Below are positions 1-8,735 of a DNA stretch of 64,000 nt, in pieces (positions within the stretch are counted from its first letter, which is position 1; each line of letters begins with the position of its first letter). The stretch covers positions 1 to 64,000 of the forward strand of contig CAZFTJ010000024.1 of the NCBI GenBank assembly GCA_964521865.1, in the 5' to 3' direction. The translations under genes and the position numbers were made by a program. The notes under the pieces were generated by a model, which saw only the letters and a list, made by a program, of their open reading frames with translations, did no database searches and was not told where the DNA came from. This DNA comes from CAYSRJ01 sp964521865. Its GTDB lineage: Bacteria > Spirochaetota > B62-G9 > DRHN01.

Positions 1-452
1 ATATATTAATACAAGAGCCTGTTGCTATTGCCCTCAACTGTAGAAGATGAGTTAAAAGCATCTGTATCGAGCGTATTGACTCCTTTTTCATACCGTTCCT
101 CCGGACGATTCCCATGGTACAGGCACCTGGGTTTGTCAGACACAGATAAATAGTTCTTTCACCTGCTATTATAATCCCTTACAGATCGATTTCAACGTAT
201 CTTGAAACTTCTCCCGGAACCCATACCTCGTCTTCTCGGAGCCGCCTACCGGGGAATGTTTTTCTGACCGGGGTTTTTGAAAAAATAACGCAGTTTTATA
301 TGCGGCAATCCGGTTCTATACCAAGCTCAGATCGAGTTCATTTATCAGCGTACACGAGGATTCGTATTGAAACTGCTGCCGATTGCATTATTGTATTTGT
401 AAGAAATAAGAAATATGAAGGAAGCATTCACCTTATACAGGAGGTACGGTAC
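1..452. other. Non-coding stretch, no gene recognised
   Basis: No convincing gene, tRNA or repeat is visible. The reading frame that continues into the peroxiredoxin can be extended upstream to position 300, but that extension has no family resemblance, while a good ribosome-binding site lies just before 453. The stretch presumably carries the peroxiredoxin leader and promoter. I could not pick a convincing -35/-10 pair. Confidence 0.5.
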
Positions 453-917
453 ATGCCGCGACTGGAAAAGGGAGCACAGGCGCCGGATTTCGAATTACAG
501 GATCAGAACGCAAACAGGGTACGGCTCGCAGACTACAGGGGGAAAAAATTATTGCTGTACTTTTACCCGAGGGCCGACACCCCCGGCTGCACCAAACAGG
601 CGTGCAGTATACGGGATTCACGTGCCAAGCTGCGTGAAGCGGGCATCGCCTTTGTGGGAATCAGCCCGGACACGCCCGACAAACAAAAAAAATTCGATAA
701 AAAATACAGCCTGGATTTCCCGCTTCTTGCCGATACCGAGCACCGAATCGCCGAAGCGTACGGCGCGTGGGGGGAAAAGTCGATGTACGGCATAAAAAAA
801 TTGGGTATTATCCGCTCATCGTTTCTGATCGACGAAGGGGGAAAAATCCTGGACCGCTGGTACGGAGTAAAGCCCCTGGACACGGTTCCGAAAGCGTTGA
901 ACGCTTTGCGAAGCTGA
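453..917 (+). CDS. bcp: Thiol peroxidase of the Bcp/PrxQ peroxiredoxin family
   Basis: A 154-residue cytoplasmic peroxiredoxin that reduces hydroperoxides using thioredoxin or a similar donor. The peroxidatic Cys sits in TPGCTKQAC and the second Cys follows five residues later, the arrangement of atypical 2-Cys PrxQ/Bcp enzymes. The thioredoxin fold is recognisable from APDFELQDQ near the N-terminus through LLYFYPRADTPGC to SFLIDEGGKI. I chose the ATG at 453 because GGAGG lies seven bases upstream and the protein then begins exactly where the family does; the longer frame from 300 adds about 50 unrelated residues. It stands alone and converges on the radical SAM gene. The family call is secure; the physiological reductant is not visible. 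Confidence 0.93.
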   Translation: MPRLEKGAQAPDFELQDQNANRVRLADYRGKKLLLYFYPRADTPGCTKQACSIRDSRAKLREAGIAFVGISPDTPDKQKKFDKKYSLDFPLLADTEHRIAEAYGAWGEKSMYGIKKLGIIRSSFLIDEGGKILDRWYGVKPLDTVPKALNALRS

Positions 918-949
918 TGTCCGGTTACCTCAACCTTTCCCGGTTCTGA

Positions 950-976
950 TATCTCCGGGGACGTCTCACGGAGATA
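950..976. terminator. Hairpin between convergent genes
   Basis: Perfect 8-base inverted repeat, TATCTCCG at 950-957 and CGGAGATA at 969-976, with an 11-base loop, placed between the 3' ends of the peroxiredoxin and radical SAM genes. No U-tract follows on either strand, so it may be a transcript-end hairpin rather than a classical intrinsic terminator. Confidence 0.4.
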
Positions 977-1020
977 CCGAAAGGTACAAACGGTATTCGA
1001 AAATGAAAACAATCGGAAAG

Positions 1021-2115
1021 TTATACTCTCTCCGGATTTCGGGATCTGCATTGCCCCGCAAGCTTCTCGACCTGCTCCCGGTGATCGAACAGGGCGCAAG
1101 CAAATCCTTCTCGGGTAAGGAGCTGGGGATGTTCCCTGATTTTTTTCAAAAAGGGAGATACGAACGCTGAAACCAGCCCTTCCCGCCTCACATTATCCAC
1201 CGCAATATTTACGAATGGGCAGGGTTCGACGTCTCCCTGAGAATTGATATGGATCGAGGTTTTTCCCGCCGCAGAACAGCGGCCGTCCTTTCCGTATTCA
1301 TCGTCCGGAAAGTGGACGAGAACGATCGGTTTTTTGCCCCGAAGCTCAAGCACACGCCTTCGGAATTTGCTCCTCTGCTCCCCGTTCATTACGAGATCAT
1401 ACCGCGGCTCTTCACCGCATGGAATATACTCGACAAAATACCCGACAATGCAGCCCAGACCTACCATCGTATCTATGAATTCATCCGTTGTAATGTGATG
1501 TGCATTGTCCCCTGTCACTGTTGCCGCGAATCCGTAGCAGGCGCCCGAATTCCGTAAAAGCCGTATCGCCCGCAAAGCGGTTTCATGTGTACCGTCACCG
1601 CGCCTGCTGTCCGTGTGGCGGGGAAATCCCTCCATGCTCACAAGGGTAACGATGTTGCCGCTTGCAGCCAGACGGCGGGCGATATCCGGTGTCATGAGCG
1701 ACCCGTTTGTTATAAAGACGAACAGTATCCGTCTGTACCGCTCCATGAGGCCGAGTATGTCGCCTCGAAGAAGCGGCTCCCCGCCGGTGATAATCATCGC
1801 AAGCACCCCGTAGGACGAGGCCTCTCCAAACAGTATATCGAGCTCTTCTGTACTGAATTCGTCTTCGTCGGGTCGGCCGCGGGAGTAGCAGCCGATGCAG
1901 TTGTAGTTGCAGGCCATTGTCGGGCTCAGCGCAATGATCCTGCATACCCTGCCGCCGAGCATACGGCTTTGACGCACCCTGCGGCGCTCGCTTTGCCACA
2001 AACGCCATACTACCCGTATAAAAAACCAGAACCTGCGCGGGCTCGAGCGACCCCACATGCGGAGAGAGGCTTTCACAAGGGTGCCGACATTCTCATTCCT
2101 GTCCCGTCTGGCCAT
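1021..2115 (-). CDS. Radical SAM protein with SPASM-like C-terminus
   Basis: A 364-residue radical SAM enzyme. The [4Fe-4S]/SAM motif is CNYNCIGC (CX3CX2C), followed by the Gly-rich strand TGGEPLLRGD and FITNGSLM, the usual order in the AdoMet barrel. The C-terminal third carries further cysteines (GRCSAAG, VEPCPF, FACALF and a last Cys near the end), as in SPASM/Twitch proteins that bind auxiliary clusters. Such proteins modify peptides, act as anaerobic sulfatase activators, or join cofactor pathways; no precursor peptide or target is recognisable nearby, so the substrate is unknown. The basic N-terminus (about 50 residues before the motif) looks like a peripheral extension. The start has AAGGGGCGGGATAC upstream. 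It is separated from the upstream operon by a probable terminator. Confidence 0.85.
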   Translation of the reverse strand: MARRDRNENVGTLVKASLRMWGRSSPRRFWFFIRVVWRLWQSERRRVRQSRMLGGRVCRIIALSPTMACNYNCIGCYSRGRPDEDEFSTEELDILFGEASSYGVLAMIITGGEPLLRGDILGLMERYRRILFVFITNGSLMTPDIARRLAASGNIVTLVSMEGFPRHTDSRRGDGTHETALRAIRLLRNSGACYGFAATVTGDNAHHITTDEFIDTMVGLGCIVGYFVEYIPCGEEPRYDLVMNGEQRSKFRRRVLELRGKKPIVLVHFPDDEYGKDGRCSAAGKTSIHINSQGDVEPCPFVNIAVDNVRREGLVSAFVSPFLKKIREHPQLLTREGFACALFDHREQVEKLAGQCRSRNPERV

Positions 2116-2268
2116 GTATCCCGCCCCTTCAGCGCATTCGCACCTTTTTTTATTCCTGGGGAACCGGAAGTATATTTACAGGTGTTTCCCTGTTTCTCTC
2201 ATGTACTATGAAACGGTACAAATTGCATTAAAAATTAACCCCATTCCTCCATTTTTTTGATATATCCT

Positions 2269-2296
2269 GAAAAAAAGTGAGAATCCCTGCGATTCA
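2269..2296 (-). terminator. Probable intrinsic terminator of the catabolic operon
   Basis: On the minus strand, GAATC (2295-2291) and GATTC (2285-2281) form a short stem with loop GCAGG, followed by TCAC and seven T residues (2276-2270). It lies about 30 bases after the stop of the creatininase-like gene. The stem is short, so efficiency is uncertain. Confidence 0.45.
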
Positions 2297-2325
2297 GCCC
2301 TGTTTTCTATATTGAATTACTTTTA

Positions 2326-3072
2326 CTATCTTCCCATCGATGAGATCTTCATGAGGTACTGTACGATCATTTCGAATGTCTTCATTCCATGCTCTTTGGT
2401 GGCTTTTGCAGCATCGTCTGTAAACCACAATCCATCGTTCTTCAGCAATTCAATATCGACCGTATTCGGACTGGCGGTAAGCATGAGCGAGGTCTCGAGC
2501 ATGCCTGCATGGTCGTAGCCCATTTTCTGCTGAATTTCCGGGCTCATGAGCGGCATGACCTGAATCCAGTTGAACGGGTTTTCAGTCCCTTCCAGATTCT
2601 CATAGTACGTTTTCATAGCTTCCGATCCCCACCAGCCCCTGCCCCGCTCTTTCTCCAGTAATTGGAAAATCAGTGAAGCGGCGGCTTTTTTAAAGGCAAG
2701 GGCCTCGGGCATGAGCTGACCCATCTCGAACTGATGATGTATCACCACAAAAATCCTCCTGTACCCGTTTTCAAGGAGCGCCTGCAGGATATCTGAAACG
2801 TGCCTTTCAAATCGAGCGGTATCTACATCGATTGTCCCTTTCTCCGGACCTGCGACAGCGTAACTCGATGGGCCGTAGTGGATCGCGGGCGCTATGACGC
2901 AATCGATTCTCTTCTCCAGCTCGCCAAGCGCCCATAAAACCGCCGCCGTATCCACCCCGAGCGGGAGATGCTCGCCGTGATATTCGACGGTTCCGGCAGG
3001 TATAAAAAGAGGCCATTTCTCCTCCCTGGCTTTTCTGCACTGTTCGGGACGCATCTCATACAGTTTCATCAC
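2326..3072 (-). CDS. Creatininase-family metal-dependent amidohydrolase
   Basis: A 248-residue protein of the creatininase/MftE/FAPy-deformylase superfamily, which hydrolyses cyclic or formyl amides with a binuclear metal centre. Family signatures are PAGTVEYHGEHLPLGVD (metal-binding Glu, His and Asp) and DHAGMLETS near residue 195. The central GHGGN-like motif is replaced by VIHHQFE, so its substrate pocket differs from true creatininases. It is the last gene of the LacI-led operon and overlaps the preceding gene by 17 bases. Two starts fit: GTG at 3072 and ATG at 3069, both behind a strong GGAGGTGA. Its company with a creatinase-like M24 protein in the same operon suggests sequential amide or guanidino hydrolysis, but true creatinine use is only a hypothesis. 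Confidence 0.85.
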   Translation of the reverse strand: MMKLYEMRPEQCRKAREEKWPLFIPAGTVEYHGEHLPLGVDTAAVLWALGELEKRIDCVIAPAIHYGPSSYAVAGPEKGTIDVDTARFERHVSDILQALLENGYRRIFVVIHHQFEMGQLMPEALAFKKAAASLIFQLLEKERGRGWWGSEAMKTYYENLEGTENPFNWIQVMPLMSPEIQQKMGYDHAGMLETSLMLTASPNTVDIELLKNDGLWFTDDAAKATKEHGMKTFEMIVQYLMKISSMGR

Positions 3073-4255
3073 CGATCACCTCCGGATTCGATAGTCTTTC
3101 TGAAACATACCTCACATATTCCAGGTCGGCATCAGGTGGTATCTGGTCGGCGGATCCTGCAATAAACGGCCCTTCATTGACATAAGACCTCAAAAAAGCA
3201 TTCACCTGCCGATCGAGATCCTCATACCTGAACTGATGCGTAAACATCCCCCCGGGAAAACCTCCCCATAAAATTATTTCACTGTTCCCGGCCTCCTCGC
3301 GGAGTTCGTTAATTTCAAGATCTCCGACAGGTTTCGTAGTAAGAGCTTCAGCTGCATCAGCACCCGTCGCAGCCACCTGACCCAATAATCCGCGTATCGT
3401 TCCATCGATATGCACCGCCGCTTTTTTCCCATGCTGATGCAGCTGACGGAATCTTTTTTTGTAGTATACATCCGCATATTCTTGAAAAAAAGAAGCACAG
3501 TTGGAAGCAGAAAGATTATCGCAAAAATGGAAAACCTCAGCAGGCGAGTCGGCGATAATATCGAACGCGGCGTCGTTTGCCCTGTCAATACATTCGAGAA
3601 TTCTATGTACTTCATCAGGATAATCAAAACTTGCATAAATAAAATTTTCAAGACCCATCCAGTCCGTAATGAGAGCACTCATCGGAGATCTCGGGAGAGG
3701 CGCTATCGGTACACCATACTCACCCCATTTCTCATTCAGATATTCATAATCATCGACGGTGGAATAAAAACTATAATTTTTCACTATTTCATGGAGAGCT
3801 TTCAGGTCCTCGACAGTTTTTACCGGATATTCGACGAAACCGTAGCAGAATGACCCGGGGAGCCATTTTTTTTTCTGGACAAGCTCTTTGTGATCGATTC
3901 TGAACCGCGTTTCAATTATATCATCGATATTCGTACTAATAATATCAATATCCTCATACTTTAAACCGAATACCCCATTGTACGGCTTTCCTGTACCGCC
4001 GATCTGGTGTACGGAAACTTCATCACGTGTGGTATCTTCAGGAGATTCATTATCGATTGCATAGATATAGTAGGGCATAATCCCCAGATCAAGGTGCAGT
4101 TTTAAAAATCCGTCGACTCCCATGTACCGAGCAGGCAGCCTGTCCTGCACAATCTGTGAATCCCGCCAGTATGTAAGATCCGATATCAAGAGCACCTTGT
4201 CTGCAGGCTCCCCGCGAAATAAACGTAAAAAATTTACCCTATTTGACAGCCCCAT
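3056..4255 (-). CDS. Uroporphyrinogen decarboxylase-like (URO-D/MtaA superfamily) protein
   Basis: A 399-residue protein with the URO-D fold. Recognisable parts are VHIDGTIRGLL, GADAAEALTTKPVGDL and the C-terminal ILWGGFPGG strand, the order seen in URO-D-related methyltransferases (MtaA, CmuA-like) and in many uncharacterised members encoded with ABC sugar transporters. A heme-pathway role is unlikely: no other heme genes are present and the gene is embedded in an uptake operon, overlapping the permease gene upstream by 17 bases and the creatininase-like gene downstream by 17 bases. The usual Zn-binding His-x-Cys is represented only by HID, so the metal site is doubtful. It may act in demethylation or rearrangement of the imported substrate; this is inference. 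Confidence 0.75.
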   Translation of the reverse strand: MGLSNRVNFLRLFRGEPADKVLLISDLTYWRDSQIVQDRLPARYMGVDGFLKLHLDLGIMPYYIYAIDNESPEDTTRDEVSVHQIGGTGKPYNGVFGLKYEDIDIISTNIDDIIETRFRIDHKELVQKKKWLPGSFCYGFVEYPVKTVEDLKALHEIVKNYSFYSTVDDYEYLNEKWGEYGVPIAPLPRSPMSALITDWMGLENFIYASFDYPDEVHRILECIDRANDAAFDIIADSPAEVFHFCDNLSASNCASFFQEYADVYYKKRFRQLHQHGKKAAVHIDGTIRGLLGQVAATGADAAEALTTKPVGDLEINELREEAGNSEIILWGGFPGGMFTHQFRYEDLDRQVNAFLRSYVNEGPFIAGSADQIPPDADLEYVRYVSERLSNPEVIGDETV

Positions 4256-5063
4256 AGGTGAGACCTCTTACAAGATGCTTCTGTATCAAAATAGTGAATA
4301 CGATTATAGGAATCGAAGCTGTTACTCCAACCGCCGCCATAGGACCCCAGAGTATATCCCTATCCGTCACATAAAATGCAGCAGCAACCGGGAGCGTTGT
4401 GACCCTTCTACCCGAAAGTACGAGCGCAAAGAGGAATTCGTTCCAGGATGTAATAAGGCAGAAAATAGCTGTGGCAAGCAGCCCGGGCATGACAACAGGG
4501 AGGATAACTCGAATGAATGCCGTAAAAACCGAACAGCCGTCGATCATGGCAGCTTCGTCGATTTCATCCGGTATCTCCCTGAAAAATCCACTCATCAGCC
4601 ATACGACAAATGGGAGGTTTACCAGCGTGTGCATAATAATTACGGCATAGTATGTGTCCAGTAAATGGAGCTTTCGCATAAGTATATAGATTGGAAGAAT
4701 AATTGCAATCGGCGGGAACATGCGAATTGAAAGAACCCAGAAAGGAAGGAAATCACCGCCCACGCGGTACCTGTTCATACTGTAGGCGGCCATTGAACCC
4801 AAAAACAATGAAAGAATGGTCGAGCATACGGCAATTACTATTGAATCTTTGAAATACTTGTAAAAAACATCACGGAAGAAGACCGTATAGTAATTTTCCA
4901 GAGTGGGCTTAAAGAATATTTTTGGGGGAGAAGCTGCTATCAAAAATCTGCCTTTAAATGATGTCAGAAATATCCATACGAGGGGAAAAAGAACGACAAG
5001 CACAACAAGCAGTAAGAGTACATCAACCCAGATACTTCCCCTGTTTTTACGCCTTTTGCCCAT
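4239..5063 (-). CDS. ABC transporter permease, CUT1 type (MalG-like)
   Basis: A 274-residue inner-membrane permease with six predicted membrane segments. The cytoplasmic EAA loop, EIDEAAMIDGCSVFTAF, which contacts the ATPase, is well formed. Short N-terminus and C-terminal AVK tail match the MalG/UgpE half of CUT1 importers. Its start codon overlaps the stop of the partner permease (TAATG), and its own 3' end overlaps the URO-D-like gene. No ATPase gene lies in this operon, so the importer probably uses a shared MsmK/UgpC-type ATPase encoded elsewhere. Confidence 0.93.
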   Translation of the reverse strand: MGKRRKNRGSIWVDVLLLLVVLVVLFPLVWIFLTSFKGRFLIAASPPKIFFKPTLENYYTVFFRDVFYKYFKDSIVIAVCSTILSLFLGSMAAYSMNRYRVGGDFLPFWVLSIRMFPPIAIILPIYILMRKLHLLDTYYAVIIMHTLVNLPFVVWLMSGFFREIPDEIDEAAMIDGCSVFTAFIRVILPVVMPGLLATAIFCLITSWNEFLFALVLSGRRVTTLPVAAAFYVTDRDILWGPMAAVGVTASIPIIVFTILIQKHLVRGLTYGAVK

Positions 5064-5938
5064 TACTTACTCTCCAGTTTGAGAAATTGCTGGCTTGCCA
5101 GAGTAATGATAATGAGAATAACATAAGACAGGGTTGCAGCGTACCCCATTCTAAAAAAATTGAGGCCGACTTTGTACGTATATATGCTGAGTGTTTCGGT
5201 GGCATTTGCCGGTCCTCCCCTTGTCATTACAAAAATTGTGTCGAATATTTTAAAAGAATCGATGAACCGTATAAGAAGAGCAACAAGCATAAACGGCATA
5301 AGGAGAGGGAGTGTAATGTACCGGAAGATCTGACGTGGACTGGCTCCGTCGACCTTGGCTGCTTCGAACACTTCCTGCGGCAGGCTTGCAATTCCCGACA
5401 ATAGCAAAAGAAATATAAAAGGCGTCCACTGCCATACATCAACTATCATAACCGCTGGAAGGGCCGGTTTCGGTTCGCCCAGCCATATAGGGCCGTTAAT
5501 ACCGATTAAACCCAGCAGATAGTTTATTATTCCGTTCTCAGGATTGAACATATACTTCCATATTAAACCAAGCACTACAGGTGTGATCATCATCGGTATC
5601 AGAATAATCGATCTGCATACCTGACGAAACCTTGTGTTTTTACTGGAGGATAGCGCGAGAATCAACCCTATACACATCTCAATAGAAACAACTCCACCCG
5701 TAAATACCACGGTAGTTTTCAATGAACTCCAGAACCGGTCGTCTCTAAGGAGTTCCCAGTAATTGCCGAGCCATATCCATTTAGGCGGCTTGTTTGAAGT
5801 AAGGCTCCATTCATTGAACGTCAGATAAAGTGAATTTATAAGAGGGTATATACATATAGCCAGCAGAAATAAAACCGCCGGAATAACCATCAACCAGGGT
5901 GTTGAGCGGAATTTTATTCTTCGAGGTATTAACGGCAT
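5063..5938 (-). CDS. ABC transporter permease, CUT1 type (MalF-like)
   Basis: A 291-residue permease with six predicted membrane helices beginning at WLMVIPAVLFLLAICIYPL and an EAA loop, EVFEAAKVDGASPRQIF. It pairs with the adjacent MalG-like permease through a TAATG stop-start overlap, so the two are translationally coupled. An 80-base spacer containing a long-loop hairpin separates it from the binding-protein gene upstream, a common way of giving more binding protein than permease. The substrate cannot be read from sequence; CUT1 systems import oligosaccharides, glycerol-phosphates or related compounds. Confidence 0.93.
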   Translation of the reverse strand: MPLIPRRIKFRSTPWLMVIPAVLFLLAICIYPLINSLYLTFNEWSLTSNKPPKWIWLGNYWELLRDDRFWSSLKTTVVFTGGVVSIEMCIGLILALSSSKNTRFRQVCRSIILIPMMITPVVLGLIWKYMFNPENGIINYLLGLIGINGPIWLGEPKPALPAVMIVDVWQWTPFIFLLLLSGIASLPQEVFEAAKVDGASPRQIFRYITLPLLMPFMLVALLIRFIDSFKIFDTIFVMTRGGPANATETLSIYTYKVGLNFFRMGYAATLSYVILIIITLASQQFLKLESK

Positions 5939-5958
5939 TCATACCTCCCCATATTAAA

Positions 5959-6004
5959 GCGGCTCCATTGATGTTACGATATCGATGTGAACCCCAGGAG
6001 CCGC
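5959..6004 (-). promoter_or_regulatory. Intercistronic stem with 30-base loop
   Basis: Perfect 8-base inverted repeat GCGGCTCC (5959-5966) and GGAGCCGC (5997-6004) in the gap between the binding-protein stop and the permease start. Such hairpins often stabilise the upstream binding-protein message or dampen read-through. No U-tract follows. Confidence 0.45.
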
Positions 6005-6018
6005 CCGACAAAAAATCA

Positions 6019-7368
6019 TCAATCGTAGTACCCTGCTTTTTTCATGATTGCCTCGACCTTTGTCGCTGCATCGTCAAGAGCTTCTTTTGCACTCATTTCT
6101 CCCGCAATGACCTTGGAGCACGCAACACCGATGATATCATCGACCTGTGCATACTCCGGAATCTGGGGAGTAGTTTCCGTCTCGCCCGCCAGAGATTTCT
6201 CGATATTAGCATAGAACGGAAACTGCGCAAGTATTTCAGGATCGTGGTATGTTGACAATCTGCAAGCCACCGTCCCCATTTTGGCATCCAGTTTGTCATT
6301 CTCTTTATTGGTAAGCCATTTTATCAGTTTGTATGTCTCATCCTTGTGCTTGCTCGTCCTGGAGATACCGAAAAACCAGTAAATACTCAACGTTGTGTGA
6401 GGGATGCCCTCCCGCGCCACAGGAAACACCGTATAACCGTTCTTGCCTACAATCTTTGAACGGTCGGGAAGTTCTGCCCATGAAGCAATATGGCTCCAGT
6501 GCCACATGAGCGCAGCATGTCCGTTGAGATAAAAGGGTCCGTTCTCAGTTTCGTCATACGTTGTTGATGCCTTCGGTGTCACACCCCATTTGTTTCGAAG
6601 GTCGGCATAGTACTGAAGCCCGTTGATGCCGGCCTGGGAGTTAAATGAAGGGTGCATCGTACTATCGAATATATCGCCTCCGTACGACCACAACATCAAA
6701 AAGAAATCATAGGGAAGCTGCTGTCCCCCCTGTTTCGAGGCCAGACATGTCCCCCACAGATCCTGATCCGGCCGTGTAAAGAACCGTGTCATATCGAGGA
6801 ACTGATTCCAGGTTTCAGGGGGCGCAAGCTCGTAGCCGTATTTTGCCTTGAATGCCGCTTTCTCCTTCGGATTCTCGAAGAGGTCTTTTCGATAGTAGAG
6901 CATGACCGGTCCATCGTGACAGGGAAAACCATACAATTTTCCGTTTATCGTTTGAAACTTCAACAATCCTTTGGGAAAAGCATTGGGCCAGTCTTCGGGT
7001 GGATCATTTTTAATGTAGTCATCCAATGGAACAAGATAATCGGCCCGCACCAGCTCTGTGACCCAATCGGTTAGCGGCGCAACAAAATCATACGTGCCGG
7101 CTTGACTTGCAAAATCGAGAATCATCTTCTCGTGCAGTTGGGCAAAAGGAACCTCTTCAAACTCCACTTTTACTCCGGTAAGCTTTTCATACTCCGGAAT
7201 CTGTTTCTCCAGAGCAGGAACCCTGGCCCATCCTTTGAAAACAACCGTTCTCAAAACGACCTGCTCTTCTTCTTTAGTTCCGGCGCAGAAAGCGAGAGAA
7301 GAAAACGCAAGAATCAGTGTAAGAAGAACTGCATGAAAAACGATAAGAAATTTCTTCCTGTGTAACAT
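6019..7368 (-). CDS. Extracellular solute-binding protein, CUT1 sugar family
   Basis: A 449-residue binding protein of the UgpB/MalE-like family (SBP family 1). It has an export signal with a long hydrophobic core, then LAFCAGTKEEE, which fits the relaxed spirochaetal lipobox (Cys followed by small and charged residues), so it is probably a lipoprotein. Conserved features include a VKVEFEEVPF strand, the hinge region YGFPCHDGPVMLYYRKDLF and a Trp-rich C-lobe (ALMWHWSHIASW). I chose the ATG at 7368 because AAAGGAGG lies eight bases upstream; an upstream frame to 7410 gives a poor signal peptide. It feeds the two permeases downstream. The ligand is unknown; neighbours suggest a compound processed by amidohydrolases. 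Confidence 0.9.
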   Translation of the reverse strand: MLHRKKFLIVFHAVLLTLILAFSSLAFCAGTKEEEQVVLRTVVFKGWARVPALEKQIPEYEKLTGVKVEFEEVPFAQLHEKMILDFASQAGTYDFVAPLTDWVTELVRADYLVPLDDYIKNDPPEDWPNAFPKGLLKFQTINGKLYGFPCHDGPVMLYYRKDLFENPKEKAAFKAKYGYELAPPETWNQFLDMTRFFTRPDQDLWGTCLASKQGGQQLPYDFFLMLWSYGGDIFDSTMHPSFNSQAGINGLQYYADLRNKWGVTPKASTTYDETENGPFYLNGHAALMWHWSHIASWAELPDRSKIVGKNGYTVFPVAREGIPHTTLSIYWFFGISRTSKHKDETYKLIKWLTNKENDKLDAKMGTVACRLSTYHDPEILAQFPFYANIEKSLAGETETTPQIPEYAQVDDIIGVACSKVIAGEMSAKEALDDAATKVEAIMKKAGYYD

Positions 7369-7401
7369 GGTCTTCCTCCTTTGCCAATAAATTTTTTTTA
7401 T

Positions 7402-7423
7402 AAAATCCATTTCAATGGATTTT
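7402..7423. promoter_or_regulatory. Perfect 22-base palindrome in the binding-protein leader
   Basis: AAAATCCATT (7402-7411) and AATGGATTTT (7414-7423) are perfect inverted repeats separated by two bases, about 35 bases upstream of the binding-protein start codon. It could be a protein operator or, as RNA, a 9-base-pair hairpin with a four-base loop stabilising the 5' end of the binding-protein message. It differs from the LacI-type operator at 9761. Confidence 0.5.
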
Positions 7424-7547
7424 AATCATTTAATACTTCCTCTGCAGAGCTCGCTACTAATACACGTGCTGAATCCAACCGTATTCTCGCCACGTTATGC
7501 ATCGCATCAATGCATGAAAACTCCGCCGTATCCGAATGCCGTCACTC

Positions 7548-8711
7548 TTACAGCTCCAGTATTTCGCTGTGGGCATTCGAAAACGCTTCACAACCGTCTT
7601 TCGTAACCCTGAACCCGTCCTCCCAGCGGAACCCGTAATCGCTCCAGGCAAAAAAGGTATCCGCCATAAAAGTCATGTTCTCCTTCAGCAGATAATCCGA
7701 AGTGGTTTCCAGCCATGGCTTTTCGACCTCTATAATGCCGGTACCGTGACACGGACCGTACAGGTAACAATCACCGTACCCGTGTTCCTTAAAATACTCA
7801 ACGTATTTCGTCGCCACTTCTCTGGCAGCAACGCCTTCTCTGACCCAGTCGTAGGTTTTCATATGAACGTCGAGGCCGAACCGGACATGCTTTTTCATAG
7901 CGTCCGGCATTTTTCCGAAGATTATAGGACGCCCGACCGAAGACGAATACCCGCCGTACCGCGAACCGATGCAGAGCTGTATCAGCTCTCCCTGTCTCAG
8001 CTCGTCGTACGTGGCCCTTGCAATCGCGTTTCTGGTTTTTCGTCCGCCGAACACATAGTTTGGAAACCCCTCAGCTTCTGCGCCGTGTCGGTACAACGAT
8101 TCATACACGATGCCGAGAGCCTGCTTTTCGGTCATCCCGGGTTTTATAACGTTAACGGTATCCTCGAGCGCCATTTCACTAATTCTATGGGCCTCTTTTA
8201 TCATGGCTATTTCATTTTCCGATTTTATCATCCGCATTTCCGAGATAATCCACTCGGCCCGTATCAATTCGCCGTCCGCACCAATTGCTTCCTTCACACC
8301 GTTGTATACAGGCATCGGCAGGATCGAGTAGTCGCCGAGCGCCAGTCTCTTCACGCCTCTGCCCTCTGAAACCTCCTCAAATATCTCTTTAAAAGAAGAA
8401 ACAGGTATACCGGGGTAGTCCGGTTCGGCCGATTCCCTGTACTCGATCATCGTTCTTATTTTCTTGATCCTGCTCCGATCGGCGGCAAACGGCTCGGCTT
8501 CGGGTCCGATAAGAAGTATCGGCTCGCCTTCCTTCGGTACGATAACACCGGCTGTCTCGAAAATCGGCCAGTGGTCGCTGAGATACCGTACGTTTGCCTG
8601 ATCTGCCTCATTGCAGTGAACGAGATACGCGTCATAATCGTGCTCCGCAAGTTTGTGTTGAACCCTTTGAATACGGTTTTGAAATTCGCTATCGGGTAGC
8701 TTATGCATCAT
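7548..8711 (-). CDS. M24-family (pita-bread fold) creatinase/prolidase-like hydrolase
   Basis: A 387-residue protein with the N-terminal creatinase domain (about residues 10-150) and a C-terminal M24 domain. The family His is kept in GPCHGTG and the last Glu in RWEDGF. The two Asp metal ligands are lost: the canonical DxG strand reads LCIGSRYGG and GYxxD reads GYSSSVGR; the Glu-Pro motif reads MADTFF. Metalloaminopeptidase activity is therefore unlikely, and the protein resembles creatinase and ectoine-hydrolase-type members that work without metals. It sits 24 bases after the LacI gene in the same operon as a creatininase-family enzyme. The start has GGAGG nine bases upstream; a second ATG follows at 8708. 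The substrate is unproven. Confidence 0.82.
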   Translation of the reverse strand: MMHKLPDSEFQNRIQRVQHKLAEHDYDAYLVHCNEADQANVRYLSDHWPIFETAGVIVPKEGEPILLIGPEAEPFAADRSRIKKIRTMIEYRESAEPDYPGIPVSSFKEIFEEVSEGRGVKRLALGDYSILPMPVYNGVKEAIGADGELIRAEWIISEMRMIKSENEIAMIKEAHRISEMALEDTVNVIKPGMTEKQALGIVYESLYRHGAEAEGFPNYVFGGRKTRNAIARATYDELRQGELIQLCIGSRYGGYSSSVGRPIIFGKMPDAMKKHVRFGLDVHMKTYDWVREGVAAREVATKYVEYFKEHGYGDCYLYGPCHGTGIIEVEKPWLETTSDYLLKENMTFMADTFFAWSDYGFRWEDGFRVTKDGCEAFSNAHSEILEL

Positions 8712-8735
8712 TTGAATTTTCCTCCATTCAATTTG

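Noticed and set aside
563..1099. Long antisense frame across the peroxiredoxin and radical SAM genes
   Set aside because: It is antisense to one well-supported gene and overlaps the end of another; no motif and no ribosome-binding site.
7536..8369. Long plus-strand frame opposite the M24 gene
   Set aside because: Composition follows the antisense of a clear family protein; no domain or start signal.
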